From: Streptomyces sp. HM190
Lineage (GTDB): Bacteria > Actinomycetota > Actinomycetes > Streptomycetales > Streptomycetaceae
NCBI RefSeq assembly: GCF_009857135.1
Contig: NZ_CP047318.1
Location: forward strand, 6,510,001-6,574,000
Direction of reading: 5' to 3'
Length of the DNA: 64,000 nt
A program made the translations under genes and the position numbers. Each line of letters starts with the position of its first letter. The first letter of the stretch is position 1. Below, piece by piece: positions 27,599 through 35,619 of this stretch. Below the pieces are notes generated by a model. It was not told the origin of the DNA and did no database searches. It worked only from the letters and a program-made list of their open reading frames with translations.

Positions 27599-28983
27599 CC
27601 GAGCTCGCGACCATGGACTTCCACCCGCAGCCCCAGGCCGGCGAGGCCAGGCCCTGGGCGTTCCCGGCGCCCGAGCGCGGCATCCTGGACAACGGCCTGA
27701 CGGTGCTCCGCTGCCACCGCCCCGGCCAGCAGGTCGTCGCCGTCGAGGTGCTCCTCGACGCCCCCCTGGACGCCGAGCCCGCCGGCCTCGACGGTGTCGC
27801 CACGATCATGACGAGGGCCTTCTCCGAGGGCACCGACAAGCACTCCGCCGAGGAGTTCGCCGCCGAGCTGGAGCGCTGCGGCGCCACCCTCGACTCGCAC
27901 GCCGACCACCCCGGCGTCCGCCTGTCCCTCGAAGTGCCCGTGTCCCGGCTGGGCAAGGCGCTCGGCCTGCTCGCCGACGCCCTGCGGGCCCCGGCCTTCG
28001 CGGACAGCGAGATCGAGCGGCTCGTCGCCAACCGGCTCGACGAGATCCCGCACGAGACCGCGAACCCGGGCCGCCGGGCCGCGAAGGAGCTCTCCCGGCA
28101 GCTGTTCCCGGCGGACTCCCGCATGTCCCGGCCCCGCCAGGGCACCGAGGAGACGGTGGCGAGCATCGACTCCGCGGCCGTGCGCGCCTTCTACGAGCGG
28201 CACGTCCGCCCGGCGACGGCCACCGCCGTCATCGTCGGCGACCTCACCGGAGTCGACCTCGACGCGCTGCTCGGCGACACCCTGGGCGCCTGGACGGGCT
28301 CCCCGGCCAAGCCCCGCACCATGCCGGCGGTGACCGCCGACGACACCGGGCGCGTCGTCATCGTCGACCGCCCCGGCGCCGTACAGACGCAGCTGCTCAT
28401 CGGCCGCGTGGGCGTCGACCGGCACGACCGGGTGTGGCCGGCCCAGGTGCTCGGCACCTACTGCCTCGGCGGCACCCTGACCTCCCGGCTGGACCGCGTC
28501 CTGCGCGAGGAGAAGGGCTACACCTACGGCGTGCGCGCGTTCGGCCAGGTGCTGCGCTCCGCGCCCGACGGCTCCGGTGTCTCGATGCTCGCCATCAGCG
28601 GTTCCGTGGACACGCCGAACACCGGCCCCGCGCTCGACGACCTGTGGACGGTGCTGCGCACCCTCGCCGCCGAGGGCCTGACGGACGCCGAGCGGGACGT
28701 CGCCGTGCAGAACCTCGTCGGGGTCGCCCCCCTCAAGTTCGAGACGGCGGCCGCGGTGGCGAGCACGCTGGCCGACCAGGTCGAGCAGCACCTGCCGGAC
28801 GACTACCAGTCGACGCTGTACCGACAGCTCGCCGCCACCGGCACCGTGGAGGCCACCGCGGCCGTCGTGAGCGCCTTCCCGGTGGACCGTCTGGTGACGG
28901 TCCTCGTCGGCGACGCCGCGCAGATCGAGGAGCCGGTCAGGGCTCTCGGCATCGGCGAAGTCACCGTCGTACCGGCCGAGTAG
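27595..28983 (+). CDS. M16 family peptidase-like protein (inactive partner)
   Basis: A 462-residue M16 protein. At the place of HxxEH it reads GVATIMTRAF, so zinc cannot be bound. It keeps the Arg/Tyr substrate-binding pair in the C-terminal half (LREEKGYTYG), as do the non-catalytic halves of PqqF and mitochondrial processing peptidase. The GTG overlaps the stop of the active subunit gene, implying coupled translation and a 1:1 complex. A strong hairpin follows. Confidence 0.92.
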   Translation: MTELATMDFHPQPQAGEARPWAFPAPERGILDNGLTVLRCHRPGQQVVAVEVLLDAPLDAEPAGLDGVATIMTRAFSEGTDKHSAEEFAAELERCGATLDSHADHPGVRLSLEVPVSRLGKALGLLADALRAPAFADSEIERLVANRLDEIPHETANPGRRAAKELSRQLFPADSRMSRPRQGTEETVASIDSAAVRAFYERHVRPATATAVIVGDLTGVDLDALLGDTLGAWTGSPAKPRTMPAVTADDTGRVVIVDRPGAVQTQLLIGRVGVDRHDRVWPAQVLGTYCLGGTLTSRLDRVLREEKGYTYGVRAFGQVLRSAPDGSGVSMLAISGSVDTPNTGPALDDLWTVLRTLAAEGLTDAERDVAVQNLVGVAPLKFETAAAVASTLADQVEQHLPDDYQSTLYRQLAATGTVEATAAVVSAFPVDRLVTVLVGDAAQIEEPVRALGIGEVTVVPAE

Positions 28984-29006
28984 AGAAGGCCCGCGGACGG
29001 GCGCAC

Positions 29007-29046
29007 AACAGGGGCCCGGTGACGGAAGAGTCACCGGGCCCCTGTT
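29007..29046 (+). terminator. terminator of the M16 operon
   Basis: A perfect 16-bp stem (29007-29022 with 29031-29046, core GGGGCCCGGTGA) around the loop CGGAAGAG, 23 bp after the stop, followed by TGTCCGT. Confidence 0.92.
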
Positions 29047-29189
29047 TGTCCGTATTGATGGCGGAGGTTGGCCTTTGGCTCTGTGGCGTACGCCTCAAAA
29101 CCCGTGATGCGTTTGTTATTCCGGTGGCGGCCCGCTTAGCGTCTGTCCGGCTGTTCGCCAGCAGTTCGCCGCACCCGCGGCACCGGACA

Positions 29190-29350
29190 GTCATCGCCGA
29201 GTCCCCCATGGCGCGAGCCAGGGGAGCCGGGGACCCAACCGCAGTCCCTGGGGTGAATCGGGTGCCCTTCGCGAGCGTCGCGAAACGAGGGGTGTCCGTA
29301 GGAGACCTTCCTGCTCCGAACCCGTCAGCTAACCCGGTAGGCGAGAGGGA
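29190..29350 (+). promoter_or_regulatory. c-di-AMP riboswitch (ydaO/yuaA motif)
   Basis: The 3' core CCGAACCCGTCAGCTAACCC followed by GGTAGGCG (29316-29343) is the diagnostic conserved stretch of the ydaO motif. Upstream GCCGGGGACCC near 29226 and GGTGAATCGGGTGCCC near 29252 fit the 5' conserved parts, and TCGCC (29194-29198) can pair with GGCGA (29340-29344) to close the structure. It lies in the leader of a secreted M23 peptidase, the known setting in Streptomyces, where c-di-AMP binding switches off cell-wall hydrolase expression. Exact ends are approximate. Confidence 0.88.
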
Positions 29351-29370
29351 AGGAAAGGATCAGCCACTCC

Positions 29371-30156
29371 ATGGCGTTCACCCGCGCTCCCGGGAAGCAC
29401 CGCCGTCCCGGCCGCGTGAAGCGCACGACCACGAGGACCGTGGGCGTCGCCGCTCTCACCACCACCGGTGTCGTCGGCACCGTCGCCGTCCCGGCGCTCG
29501 CCGCGGAGCCCGCTCCCGAGCAGACGGGGCTGAACCAGATCATCGTCCTCGGCGACACGGTCGCCGAGCAGGTCGACGCCCAGGCCGCCGCCCAGCAGCA
29601 GGCCGCCGAGGTGGCCGCCGTCAAGCAGAAGGCGCAGGAGGAGGCCCGCAAGGCCGCCGCCGAGAAGGCCAAGCAGGAGCGCGCCGCCGCCAAGGAGCGC
29701 GAGGAGATCAAGGCGCGTGCCGCCCGCGCCGCCGAGCGCGAGCGCCTCAACGCGTACGTCTCTCCCATCACCGGCTCCTACATCTCCACCGGCTACAAGT
29801 CCGGCGGCGCCGTCTGGTCCTCCGGCAGCCACACCGGTGTCGACTTCCACGCCGCCTCCGGCACCCCCGTCCACGCCGTGGGCGCCGGCACCGTCGTCGA
29901 GGCCGGCTGGGGCGGCGCGTACGGCAACAACGTCGTCATCAAGATGAACGACGGCACGTTCACGCAGTACGGCCACCTGTCGTCCATCGGCGTCTCCGTC
30001 GGGCAGACGGTCACCCCCGGCCAGCAGATCGGCCTCTCCGGCGCCACCGGCAACGTCACCGGCCCGCATCTGCACTTCGAGGCCCGCACGACGGCCGAGT
30101 ACGGCTCGGACATCGACCCGGTCGCGTACCTGCGCTCGCACGGTGTGAACGTCTGA
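29371..30156 (+). CDS. secreted M23 family peptidase (LytM-type cell wall endopeptidase)
   Basis: A 261-residue precursor. Signal peptide to about residue 45 (long basic start, VALTTTGVVGTV-like core, PALAAEP). Residues 62-128 are an Ala/Glu/Lys-rich coiled coil. The LytM domain has zinc ligands His154 and Asp158 (SHTGVDF) and His235 with His233 (GPHLHFE), and the catalytic His202 (GHLS). It cuts peptidoglycan cross-links outside the cell during growth or spore germination. Expression is controlled by the c-di-AMP riboswitch in its leader. Monocistronic, with a terminator 23 bp downstream. Confidence 0.96.
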   Translation: MAFTRAPGKHRRPGRVKRTTTRTVGVAALTTTGVVGTVAVPALAAEPAPEQTGLNQIIVLGDTVAEQVDAQAAAQQQAAEVAAVKQKAQEEARKAAAEKAKQERAAAKEREEIKARAARAAERERLNAYVSPITGSYISTGYKSGGAVWSSGSHTGVDFHAASGTPVHAVGAGTVVEAGWGGAYGNNVVIKMNDGTFTQYGHLSSIGVSVGQTVTPGQQIGLSGATGNVTGPHLHFEARTTAEYGSDIDPVAYLRSHGVNV

Positions 30157-30175
30157 CGAAAGCCCCCCGCTTCAG

Positions 30176-30207
30176 GAGGCCCCGGCTCACCGAGCCGGGG
30201 CTTTCCT
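30176..30207 (+). terminator. terminator of the M23 peptidase gene
   Basis: GCCCCGGCT (30179-30187), loop CACCG, AGCCGGGGC (30193-30201), followed by TTTCCTT. Confidence 0.9.
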
Positions 30208-30343
30208 TGTTCCGGGGTACCCGCTGTCCAAAAAATATCCATGGATTCCGGCCCGCCATCGGAAATTCCGGCCCGCTGCAATAGAGTCACCTGAACACAC
30301 GTCGATCAAAGGCGTTTTACGGGGATTAAGGCGGAGGTCGGTC

Positions 30344-31048
30344 ATGCGTATTCCGGCGCACTCGGTATGCACGGCGATCCGTGATGACATCGTCGCGGGT
30401 GTCCACGAGCGCGGCAGCCGTCTCACCGAGGAACTGCTCGCACGCCGGTACGGCGTGAGCCGGGTCCCGGTGCGCGAGGCGCTGCGCACGCTGGAGGCGG
30501 AGGGCTTCGTGGTGACCCGCAGGCACGCGGGCGCGTGCGTCGCCGAGCCGACCGACCAGGAGGCCTCCGACCTGCTGGAGATGCGCATGCTGCTGGAGCC
30601 CCTCGGCGCCGCCCGCGCCGCCCAGCGCCGCACGGAGGCCCATCTGAAGGTCCTGCGCGGCCTGGTCAGGCTGGGCCAGGAGCGGGCCAGGCGGGGCAAC
30701 AGCGAGGATCTGCGCTCCCTGGGCGGCTGGTTCCACGAGACGCTCGCCCAGGCCTCCGGGAGCCCCGCCCTGACCTCGACGCTCGCCCAGCTGCGGCACA
30801 AGATCGCCTGGATGTACGCGGTCGAGGCGCCGGCCGATCCCGTGGAGTCCTGGGCCGAGCACGGGAGCATCGTGGACGCCGTGGCCCGCGGCGACAGCGA
30901 GCGCGCGCGGACGATCACCGCTCGGCACACCGAGCGGGCGACGTCGGCGCACCGGCTGCGCTTTCCCGGCCGGCCCGCCGCGCCGGAGCGAGGGGACGGT
31001 GTGAGGACTTCGCAACACCCCGTAAACATGCCGAGTCTGCGGCATTAA
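30344..31048 (+). CDS. GntR-family transcriptional regulator (FCD domain)
   Basis: A 234-residue regulator. The winged helix spans about 8-70 (LARRYGVSRVPVREALRTLE) and a C-terminal helical FCD domain follows (LEMRMLLEPLGAARAA ... FHETLAQASGSPAL ... HGSIVDAVARGD), which usually binds an organic acid via a metal. GGAGG lies 7 nt before the ATG. It sits between the M23 peptidase gene and ptsH but is separately transcribed; target unknown. The sequence around its promoter (30225-30340) is relatively AT-rich. Confidence 0.92.
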   Translation: MRIPAHSVCTAIRDDIVAGVHERGSRLTEELLARRYGVSRVPVREALRTLEAEGFVVTRRHAGACVAEPTDQEASDLLEMRMLLEPLGAARAAQRRTEAHLKVLRGLVRLGQERARRGNSEDLRSLGGWFHETLAQASGSPALTSTLAQLRHKIAWMYAVEAPADPVESWAEHGSIVDAVARGDSERARTITARHTERATSAHRLRFPGRPAAPERGDGVRTSQHPVNMPSLRH

Positions 31049-31220
31049 CACGAGAGCCGTATACAAAGAAGACGTGAATTCGAAGGGCTTTCTTCCTGCT
31101 GCCCGCGGACGCATTTCCCGAAGCCGTGGACACGTTTACCGTCCGGCGCGCGGACGGATTCCCCCGATGTCCGTGTTCATCGCCGACGGATTTACCCGGT
31201 GCCTCGGTCCGGGGAAAGGC

Positions 31221-31254
31221 GAAGGGCTCGCCCGGTGTGTCGGACGAGCCCTTC
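31221..31254. terminator. bidirectional terminator between GntR gene and ptsH
   Basis: GAAGGGCTCG (31221-31230) pairs perfectly with CGAGCCCTTC (31245-31254) around a 14-nt loop; it lies between convergent genes. Confidence 0.85.
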
Positions 31255-31294
31255 AGTGCTGTTGCGAGCGGCCTTCAGGCCGGAGTCGCGCGGG

Positions 31295-31576
31295 TCAGAC
31301 CGTCTCGGGCAGCTCCTCGAGCCCCTCGGCGACGAGCTTCGCCAGTCGGTCGAGCGCGGCGTCCGCGCCCTCGGCCTCGGAGGCGAGGACGATCTCCTCG
31401 CCGCCCTGGGCGCCCAGCCCCAGGACGGCCAGCATGGAACCGGCGTTGACGGGGTTGCCCCCGGCCTTGGCGATCGTCACGGGGATACCGGAGGCCGTGG
31501 CGGCCCGGACGAAGATGGAAGCGGGGCGGGCGTGGAGGCCCTCGGCCCAGCCGACGTTGACGCGGCGCTCAGCCAT
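31295..31576 (-). CDS. ptsH: phosphocarrier protein HPr of the PTS
   Basis: A 93-residue HPr that relays phosphate from enzyme I to EIIA domains in sugar uptake (N-acetylglucosamine, fructose). The phosphorylated histidine is His15 in GLHARPAS; the regulatory-site region reads VNAGSMLAVLGLG. GAAGGG precedes the ATG. Two DasR operators lie upstream, consistent with the known DasR control of ptsH in S. coelicolor, which links aminosugar supply to development. Genes for enzyme I and EIIA are elsewhere. Confidence 0.97.
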   Translation of the reverse strand: MAERRVNVGWAEGLHARPASIFVRAATASGIPVTIAKAGGNPVNAGSMLAVLGLGAQGGEEIVLASEAEGADAALDRLAKLVAEGLEELPETV

Positions 31577-31613
31577 GTGATGCTGCCCTTCAGGTGTGTC
31601 TCGGGTACCTCGA

Positions 31614-31643
31614 AGAGGTCTAGACCGGATTGTCTAGACCAGT
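31614..31643 (-). promoter_or_regulatory. tandem DasR operators (dre) upstream of ptsH
   Basis: Two copies of the dre core lie 14 bp centre to centre: GGTCTAGACC at 31617-31626 (a perfect palindrome) and, read on the minus strand, ACTGGTCTAGACAATC at 31628-31643. The consensus is ACTGGTCTAGACCACT. DasR, a GntR repressor released by glucosamine-6-phosphate, is expected to bind both. Confidence 0.88.
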
Positions 31644-31758
31644 TTCCCATATCGTGAAGCGTCACCGGGGCGGGCCCACGGCCTGACCGCGCACCGGCTG
31701 TTGTGCTTCCCCAGACTGCCCCGCGCCGTCGTCGGACGCGAGCCGTACTCTGGGGCCC

Positions 31759-34710
31759 ATGCAGACCTCGTCGGACCGGCATGAGTACCCCGCCCACTGG
31801 GAGGCCGACGTGGTGCTGCGCGACGGCGGCACCGCACGCATCCGGCCCATCACCGTTGATGACGCCGAGCGTCTGGTCAGCTTCTACGAGCAGGTCTCCG
31901 ACGAGTCGAAGTACTACCGCTTCTTCGCGCCGTACCCTCGCCTGTCCGCCAAGGACGTCCACCGCTTCACGCACCACGACTTCGTGGATCGGGTGGGGCT
32001 CGCCGCCACCGTCGGCGGCGAGTTCATCGCCACCGTACGCTATGACCGCATCGGCGCCGACGGGATGCCCGCCTCCGCCCCCGCCGACGAGGCCGAGGTC
32101 GCCTTCCTCGTCCAGGACGCCCACCAGGGCCGCGGCGTCGCCTCCGCCCTCCTCGAACACATCGCCGCCGTCGCCCGTGAGCGCGGCATCCGGCGCTTCG
32201 CCGCCGAGGTACTGCCCGCCAACACCAAGATGATCAAGGTGTTCACCGACGCCGGGTACCAGCAGAAGCGCAGCTTCGAGGACGGCGTCGTACGCCTGGA
32301 GTTCGGCCTGGAGCCCACCGACCGCTCCCTCGCCGTGCAGCGCGCGCGGGAGCAGCGGGCCGAGGCCAGATCGGTGCAGCGGCTCCTCGCCCCCGGCTCG
32401 GTCGCCGTCATCGGCGCCGGACGCACCCCCGGCGGAGTGGGCCGCAGCGTGCTCGACAACCTCCGCGACGCGGGCTTCGTGGGCCGGCTCTACGCGGTCA
32501 ACAAGGCCGTCCGGGAGAAGGAGCTGGACGGGGTCCCGGCGTACCCCTCCGTCCGTGACATCGAGGGCCCCGTCGACCTCGCCGTCGTGGCCGTCCCCGC
32601 CGCGCAGGTCCCCGAGGTCGTCGCCGAGTGCGGTGAACACGGAGTGCAGGGCCTCGTGGTGATCTCCGCCGGGTACGCCGAGAGCGGCCCCGACGGGCAC
32701 GACCGCCAGCGCGAACTCGTCCGCCTGGCGCGCGCGTACGGCATGCGCATCATCGGCCCGAACGCGTTCGGCGTCATCAACACCGCCCCCGGCGTACGGC
32801 TCAACGCCTCGCTCGCCCCGCAGATGCCCCGCTCGGGGCGCATCGGCCTCTTCGCCCAGTCCGGCGCCATCGGCATCGCGCTGCTGTCCCGGCTGCACCG
32901 GCGCGGGGGAGGGGTCACCGGGGTGACGGGCGTGTCCACGTTCGTGTCGTCCGGCAACCGGGCGGACGTCTCCGGCAACGACGTCATCCAGTACTGGTAC
33001 GAGGACCCCGACACCGACGTGGTGCTGATGTACCTGGAGTCCATCGGCAACCCGCGCAAGTTCACCCGCCTCGCCCGGCGGACCGCCGCGGTCAAACCGC
33101 TCGTCGTCGTCCAGGGCGCACGCCACGGGGCGGCCCCGCAGGGGCACGCGGTGCGCGCCACCCGGCTGCCGCACGCCACCGTGTCCGCGGTGCTGCGGCA
33201 GGCGGGGGTGATCCGCGTCGACACGATCACGGAGCTGGTGGACGCGGGGCTCCTGCTGGCCCGGCAGCCGCTCCCCGCGGGCCCGCGGGTCGCGATCCTC
33301 GGCAACTCGGAGTCGCTGGGGCTGCTCACCTATGACGCGTGCCTGGCCGAGGGGCTCCGTCCGCTGCCGCCGGTCGACCTGACGACCGCCGCCTCGGCGG
33401 ACGACTTCCACCGGGTGCTGTCGGACGCCCTGGCCGACGACGCCTGCGACGCGGTCGTCGTGACGGCCATACCGGCGCTGGGGGAGACGTCCCCCGACGA
33501 CGCGGCCCTCGCCGAGGCGCTGCGCTCCGCGGCGGCGGCGAATCCCTCGAAGCCGGTGCTCGTCGTCCACGTCGAGCTGGGCGGCCTCGCCGAGGCGCTG
33601 TCGGCCGCGGCGAGCACCGCACCCCAGGCGGCCGACAGGGCACCCGGCACCACGAGCGGCGCGTCACAGCCTGCGGCCACCCCGGCTCAGGGGGACGCGG
33701 GGCACCCCGCGGAGCGAGCGCCCGCCGCCGACGGAACGGCCACCCCGGTGGCACCCCCCACCGCGCCCGCCCGTCCCCTCGCGGCGGACGCCGCCCCGCC
33801 CGCCCCGCCCGCCGATGACCGGCTCGGCCCCGCCCGGCCCGCCGACTCGCGGCTCATCCCCGCCTATCCCGCCGCCGAGCGGGCCGTCCGCGCCCTCGCC
33901 GAGGCCGTGAAGTACGCGCAGTGGCGGCGCGAGGCGGCGGAGCCGGGCAAGGTGCCCGAGTACGAGGACATCGACGAGAAGGGCGCCGCGCGGCAGATCG
34001 ACGAGCTGCTCGCGCGGGGCGAGGGGCTCGCCCTCGGCGCGGAGGACACCTGTGCCCTGCTCGGGCGGTACGGCATCCAGGTCCGGGAGGCACGTCCAGC
34101 GCCCACGCCCGACGAGGCGGTGGCGGCGGCCGAGGCGCTCGGCTATCCCGTCGCGCTGAAGACGACCGCCCCGCACCTGAGGCACCGCGCGGACCTGGGC
34201 GGCGTACGGCTCGACCTGGCGGACGAGGAGCAACTGCGGCGAGCCTACGCGGAGTTGACGCAACTGTTCGGCGGTCCGGAGGAGCTGCGTCCGGTCGTCC
34301 AGGCCATGGCCCCGCGCGGTGTCGACACGATCGTACGGACGGTGGTCGACCCGGCGGCGGGCGCGGTGCTGTCCTTCGGGCTGGCCGGGCCGGCGTCGCA
34401 GCTGCTCGGTGACATGGCGCACCGGCTGATTCCGGCCACCGAACGGGACGCCGCCTCCCTGGTCCGGTCGATCCGGACGGCACCCCTCCTCTTCGGCTGG
34501 AGAGGCTCGGCGCCGGTCGACACCGGCGCCCTGGAGGAACTGCTGCTGCGCGTCTCCCGGCTGGTGGACGATCACCCCGAGGTCGTGGCCGTCTCCCTGG
34601 AACCGGTCGTCGTCGCCCCGCACGGGCTCAGCGTCCTCGGCGCCACCGTACGGCTCGCCCGCCCACCTGCCCGCGACGACCTCGGCCCGAGAACGCTCCC
34701 GGTCTACTGA
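31759..34710 (+). CDS. GNAT acetyltransferase fused to acyl-CoA synthetase (NDP-forming)-like domains (Pat-like)
   Basis: A 983-residue two-part protein. Residues 1-190 are a GNAT domain with the acetyl-CoA loop (VQDAHQGRGVASALLEH). Residues 205-610 resemble the CoA-binding and ligase parts of NDP-forming acyl-CoA synthetases (LAPGSVAVIGAGRTPGGVG; GLFAQSGAIGIALLSRL). A Pro/Ala-rich linker at about 610-700 leads to an ATP-grasp-like domain. Such proteins act as protein lysine acetyltransferases that inactivate acetyl-CoA synthetase. The phospho-His position of true synthetases is not obvious, so ligase activity is doubtful. TACTCT lies 7 nt before the ATG, with no clear ribosome binding site. 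Confidence 0.88.
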   Translation: MQTSSDRHEYPAHWEADVVLRDGGTARIRPITVDDAERLVSFYEQVSDESKYYRFFAPYPRLSAKDVHRFTHHDFVDRVGLAATVGGEFIATVRYDRIGADGMPASAPADEAEVAFLVQDAHQGRGVASALLEHIAAVARERGIRRFAAEVLPANTKMIKVFTDAGYQQKRSFEDGVVRLEFGLEPTDRSLAVQRAREQRAEARSVQRLLAPGSVAVIGAGRTPGGVGRSVLDNLRDAGFVGRLYAVNKAVREKELDGVPAYPSVRDIEGPVDLAVVAVPAAQVPEVVAECGEHGVQGLVVISAGYAESGPDGHDRQRELVRLARAYGMRIIGPNAFGVINTAPGVRLNASLAPQMPRSGRIGLFAQSGAIGIALLSRLHRRGGGVTGVTGVSTFVSSGNRADVSGNDVIQYWYEDPDTDVVLMYLESIGNPRKFTRLARRTAAVKPLVVVQGARHGAAPQGHAVRATRLPHATVSAVLRQAGVIRVDTITELVDAGLLLARQPLPAGPRVAILGNSESLGLLTYDACLAEGLRPLPPVDLTTAASADDFHRVLSDALADDACDAVVVTAIPALGETSPDDAALAEALRSAAAANPSKPVLVVHVELGGLAEALSAAASTAPQAADRAPGTTSGASQPAATPAQGDAGHPAERAPAADGTATPVAPPTAPARPLAADAAPPAPPADDRLGPARPADSRLIPAYPAAERAVRALAEAVKYAQWRREAAEPGKVPEYEDIDEKGAARQIDELLARGEGLALGAEDTCALLGRYGIQVREARPAPTPDEAVAAAEALGYPVALKTTAPHLRHRADLGGVRLDLADEEQLRRAYAELTQLFGGPEELRPVVQAMAPRGVDTIVRTVVDPAAGAVLSFGLAGPASQLLGDMAHRLIPATERDAASLVRSIRTAPLLFGWRGSAPVDTGALEELLLRVSRLVDDHPEVVAVSLEPVVVAPHGLSVLGATVRLARPPARDDLGPRTLPVY

Positions 34711-35031
34711 CGGCGACGACCGGGGACCGGCGGTCGGCGGCTGGCGACCGGCCACCGGAGAGGGGGACACGGTCACCTCCGGCTCCGTCACCGGCCCTGC
34801 GTACGCGGCGTTCGAGGCCCGCGTCCGCCTGCGACCACATGGCCCTCCCCGAGCCCCGCGCGGCCCTCCCCGAGCCTCCGCGATGCCGTGGCCGCACCCC
34901 TCCGCCTGCCCCTCCACAGGGCTGCTCCGGGGGGCCGGACGCGAGAGGGGCACGACGGCCTGCTGTGCGAACGCCCCGGGATGCCCCTGACTGAGCCGGA
35001 CCGCCCTTGCCCACGGACTAGGATGGACGTC
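34711..35031 (+). other. intergenic region before DUF5998 gene
   Basis: No gene supported. A 14-bp direct repeat GCCCTCCCCGAGCC occurs twice around 34841-34876. The promoter of the next gene is at the right end. Confidence 0.5.
35019..35024 (+). promoter_or_regulatory. -10 hexamer of a probable leaderless transcript (DUF5998 gene)
   Basis: TAGGAT is followed by 7 nt and the ATG at 35032. No purine-rich ribosome binding site lies between. Confidence 0.5.
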
Positions 35032-35619
35032 ATGGCCAAGACCAGTACGACGACCCAGGGGCTGCGCGCGGCGATCGAGCGCAGCGGCTACTACCCGGCT
35101 CTCGTGGCCGAGGCGGTGGAGGCCGCTGTCGGCGGCGAGGCCATCAAGTCGTACCTGGTCCACCAGGAGACGACGTTCGACGCGAACGAGGTGCGGCGCC
35201 ATGTGACCGTCCTCGTCCTCACGGCCAACCGGTTCATCGTCAGCCACACCGACGAGCAGGCCGCGGACAGCACGTCGCCGACGCCCTACGCCACCACGTC
35301 CACCGAGTCGGTGAAGCTCGGCCGGATCTCCTCGGTCGTGGTCAGCAGGGTCGTCGCCAACCCCGAGTCGTACACGCCCGGCACCCTGCCCCGCGAGGTC
35401 GTCCTGACCATCGGCTGGGGCGCCGTCTCCCGCATCGACCTGGAGCCCGCCGCCTGCGGCGACCCCAACTGCGAGGCCGACCACGGCTACACGGGCAGCT
35501 CGACGGCGGACGACCTCAGCCTGCGCGTCAGCGAGGCCGGGGACGGCCCCGAGACCGTTCGCCAGGCCCTCGCCTTCGCGCAGTCCCTCTCCGAGGCGAC
35601 CGCGGACCTCGCCCGCTGA
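35032..35619 (+). CDS. DUF5998 family protein
   Basis: A 195-residue cytoplasmic protein conserved in actinobacteria as DUF5998; function unknown. It contains CGDPNCEADHGY, a short Cys/His cluster that may bind metal, within a mixed alpha/beta protein. The stop TGA overlaps the ATG of the following phosphatase-superfamily gene (35617-35621), so the two are translationally coupled. ATG 35032 (MAKTSTTTQ) is chosen over 35023 because of the -10 box 7 nt before it. Confidence 0.88.
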   Translation: MAKTSTTTQGLRAAIERSGYYPALVAEAVEAAVGGEAIKSYLVHQETTFDANEVRRHVTVLVLTANRFIVSHTDEQAADSTSPTPYATTSTESVKLGRISSVVVSRVVANPESYTPGTLPREVVLTIGWGAVSRIDLEPAACGDPNCEADHGYTGSSTADDLSLRVSEAGDGPETVRQALAFAQSLSEATADLAR

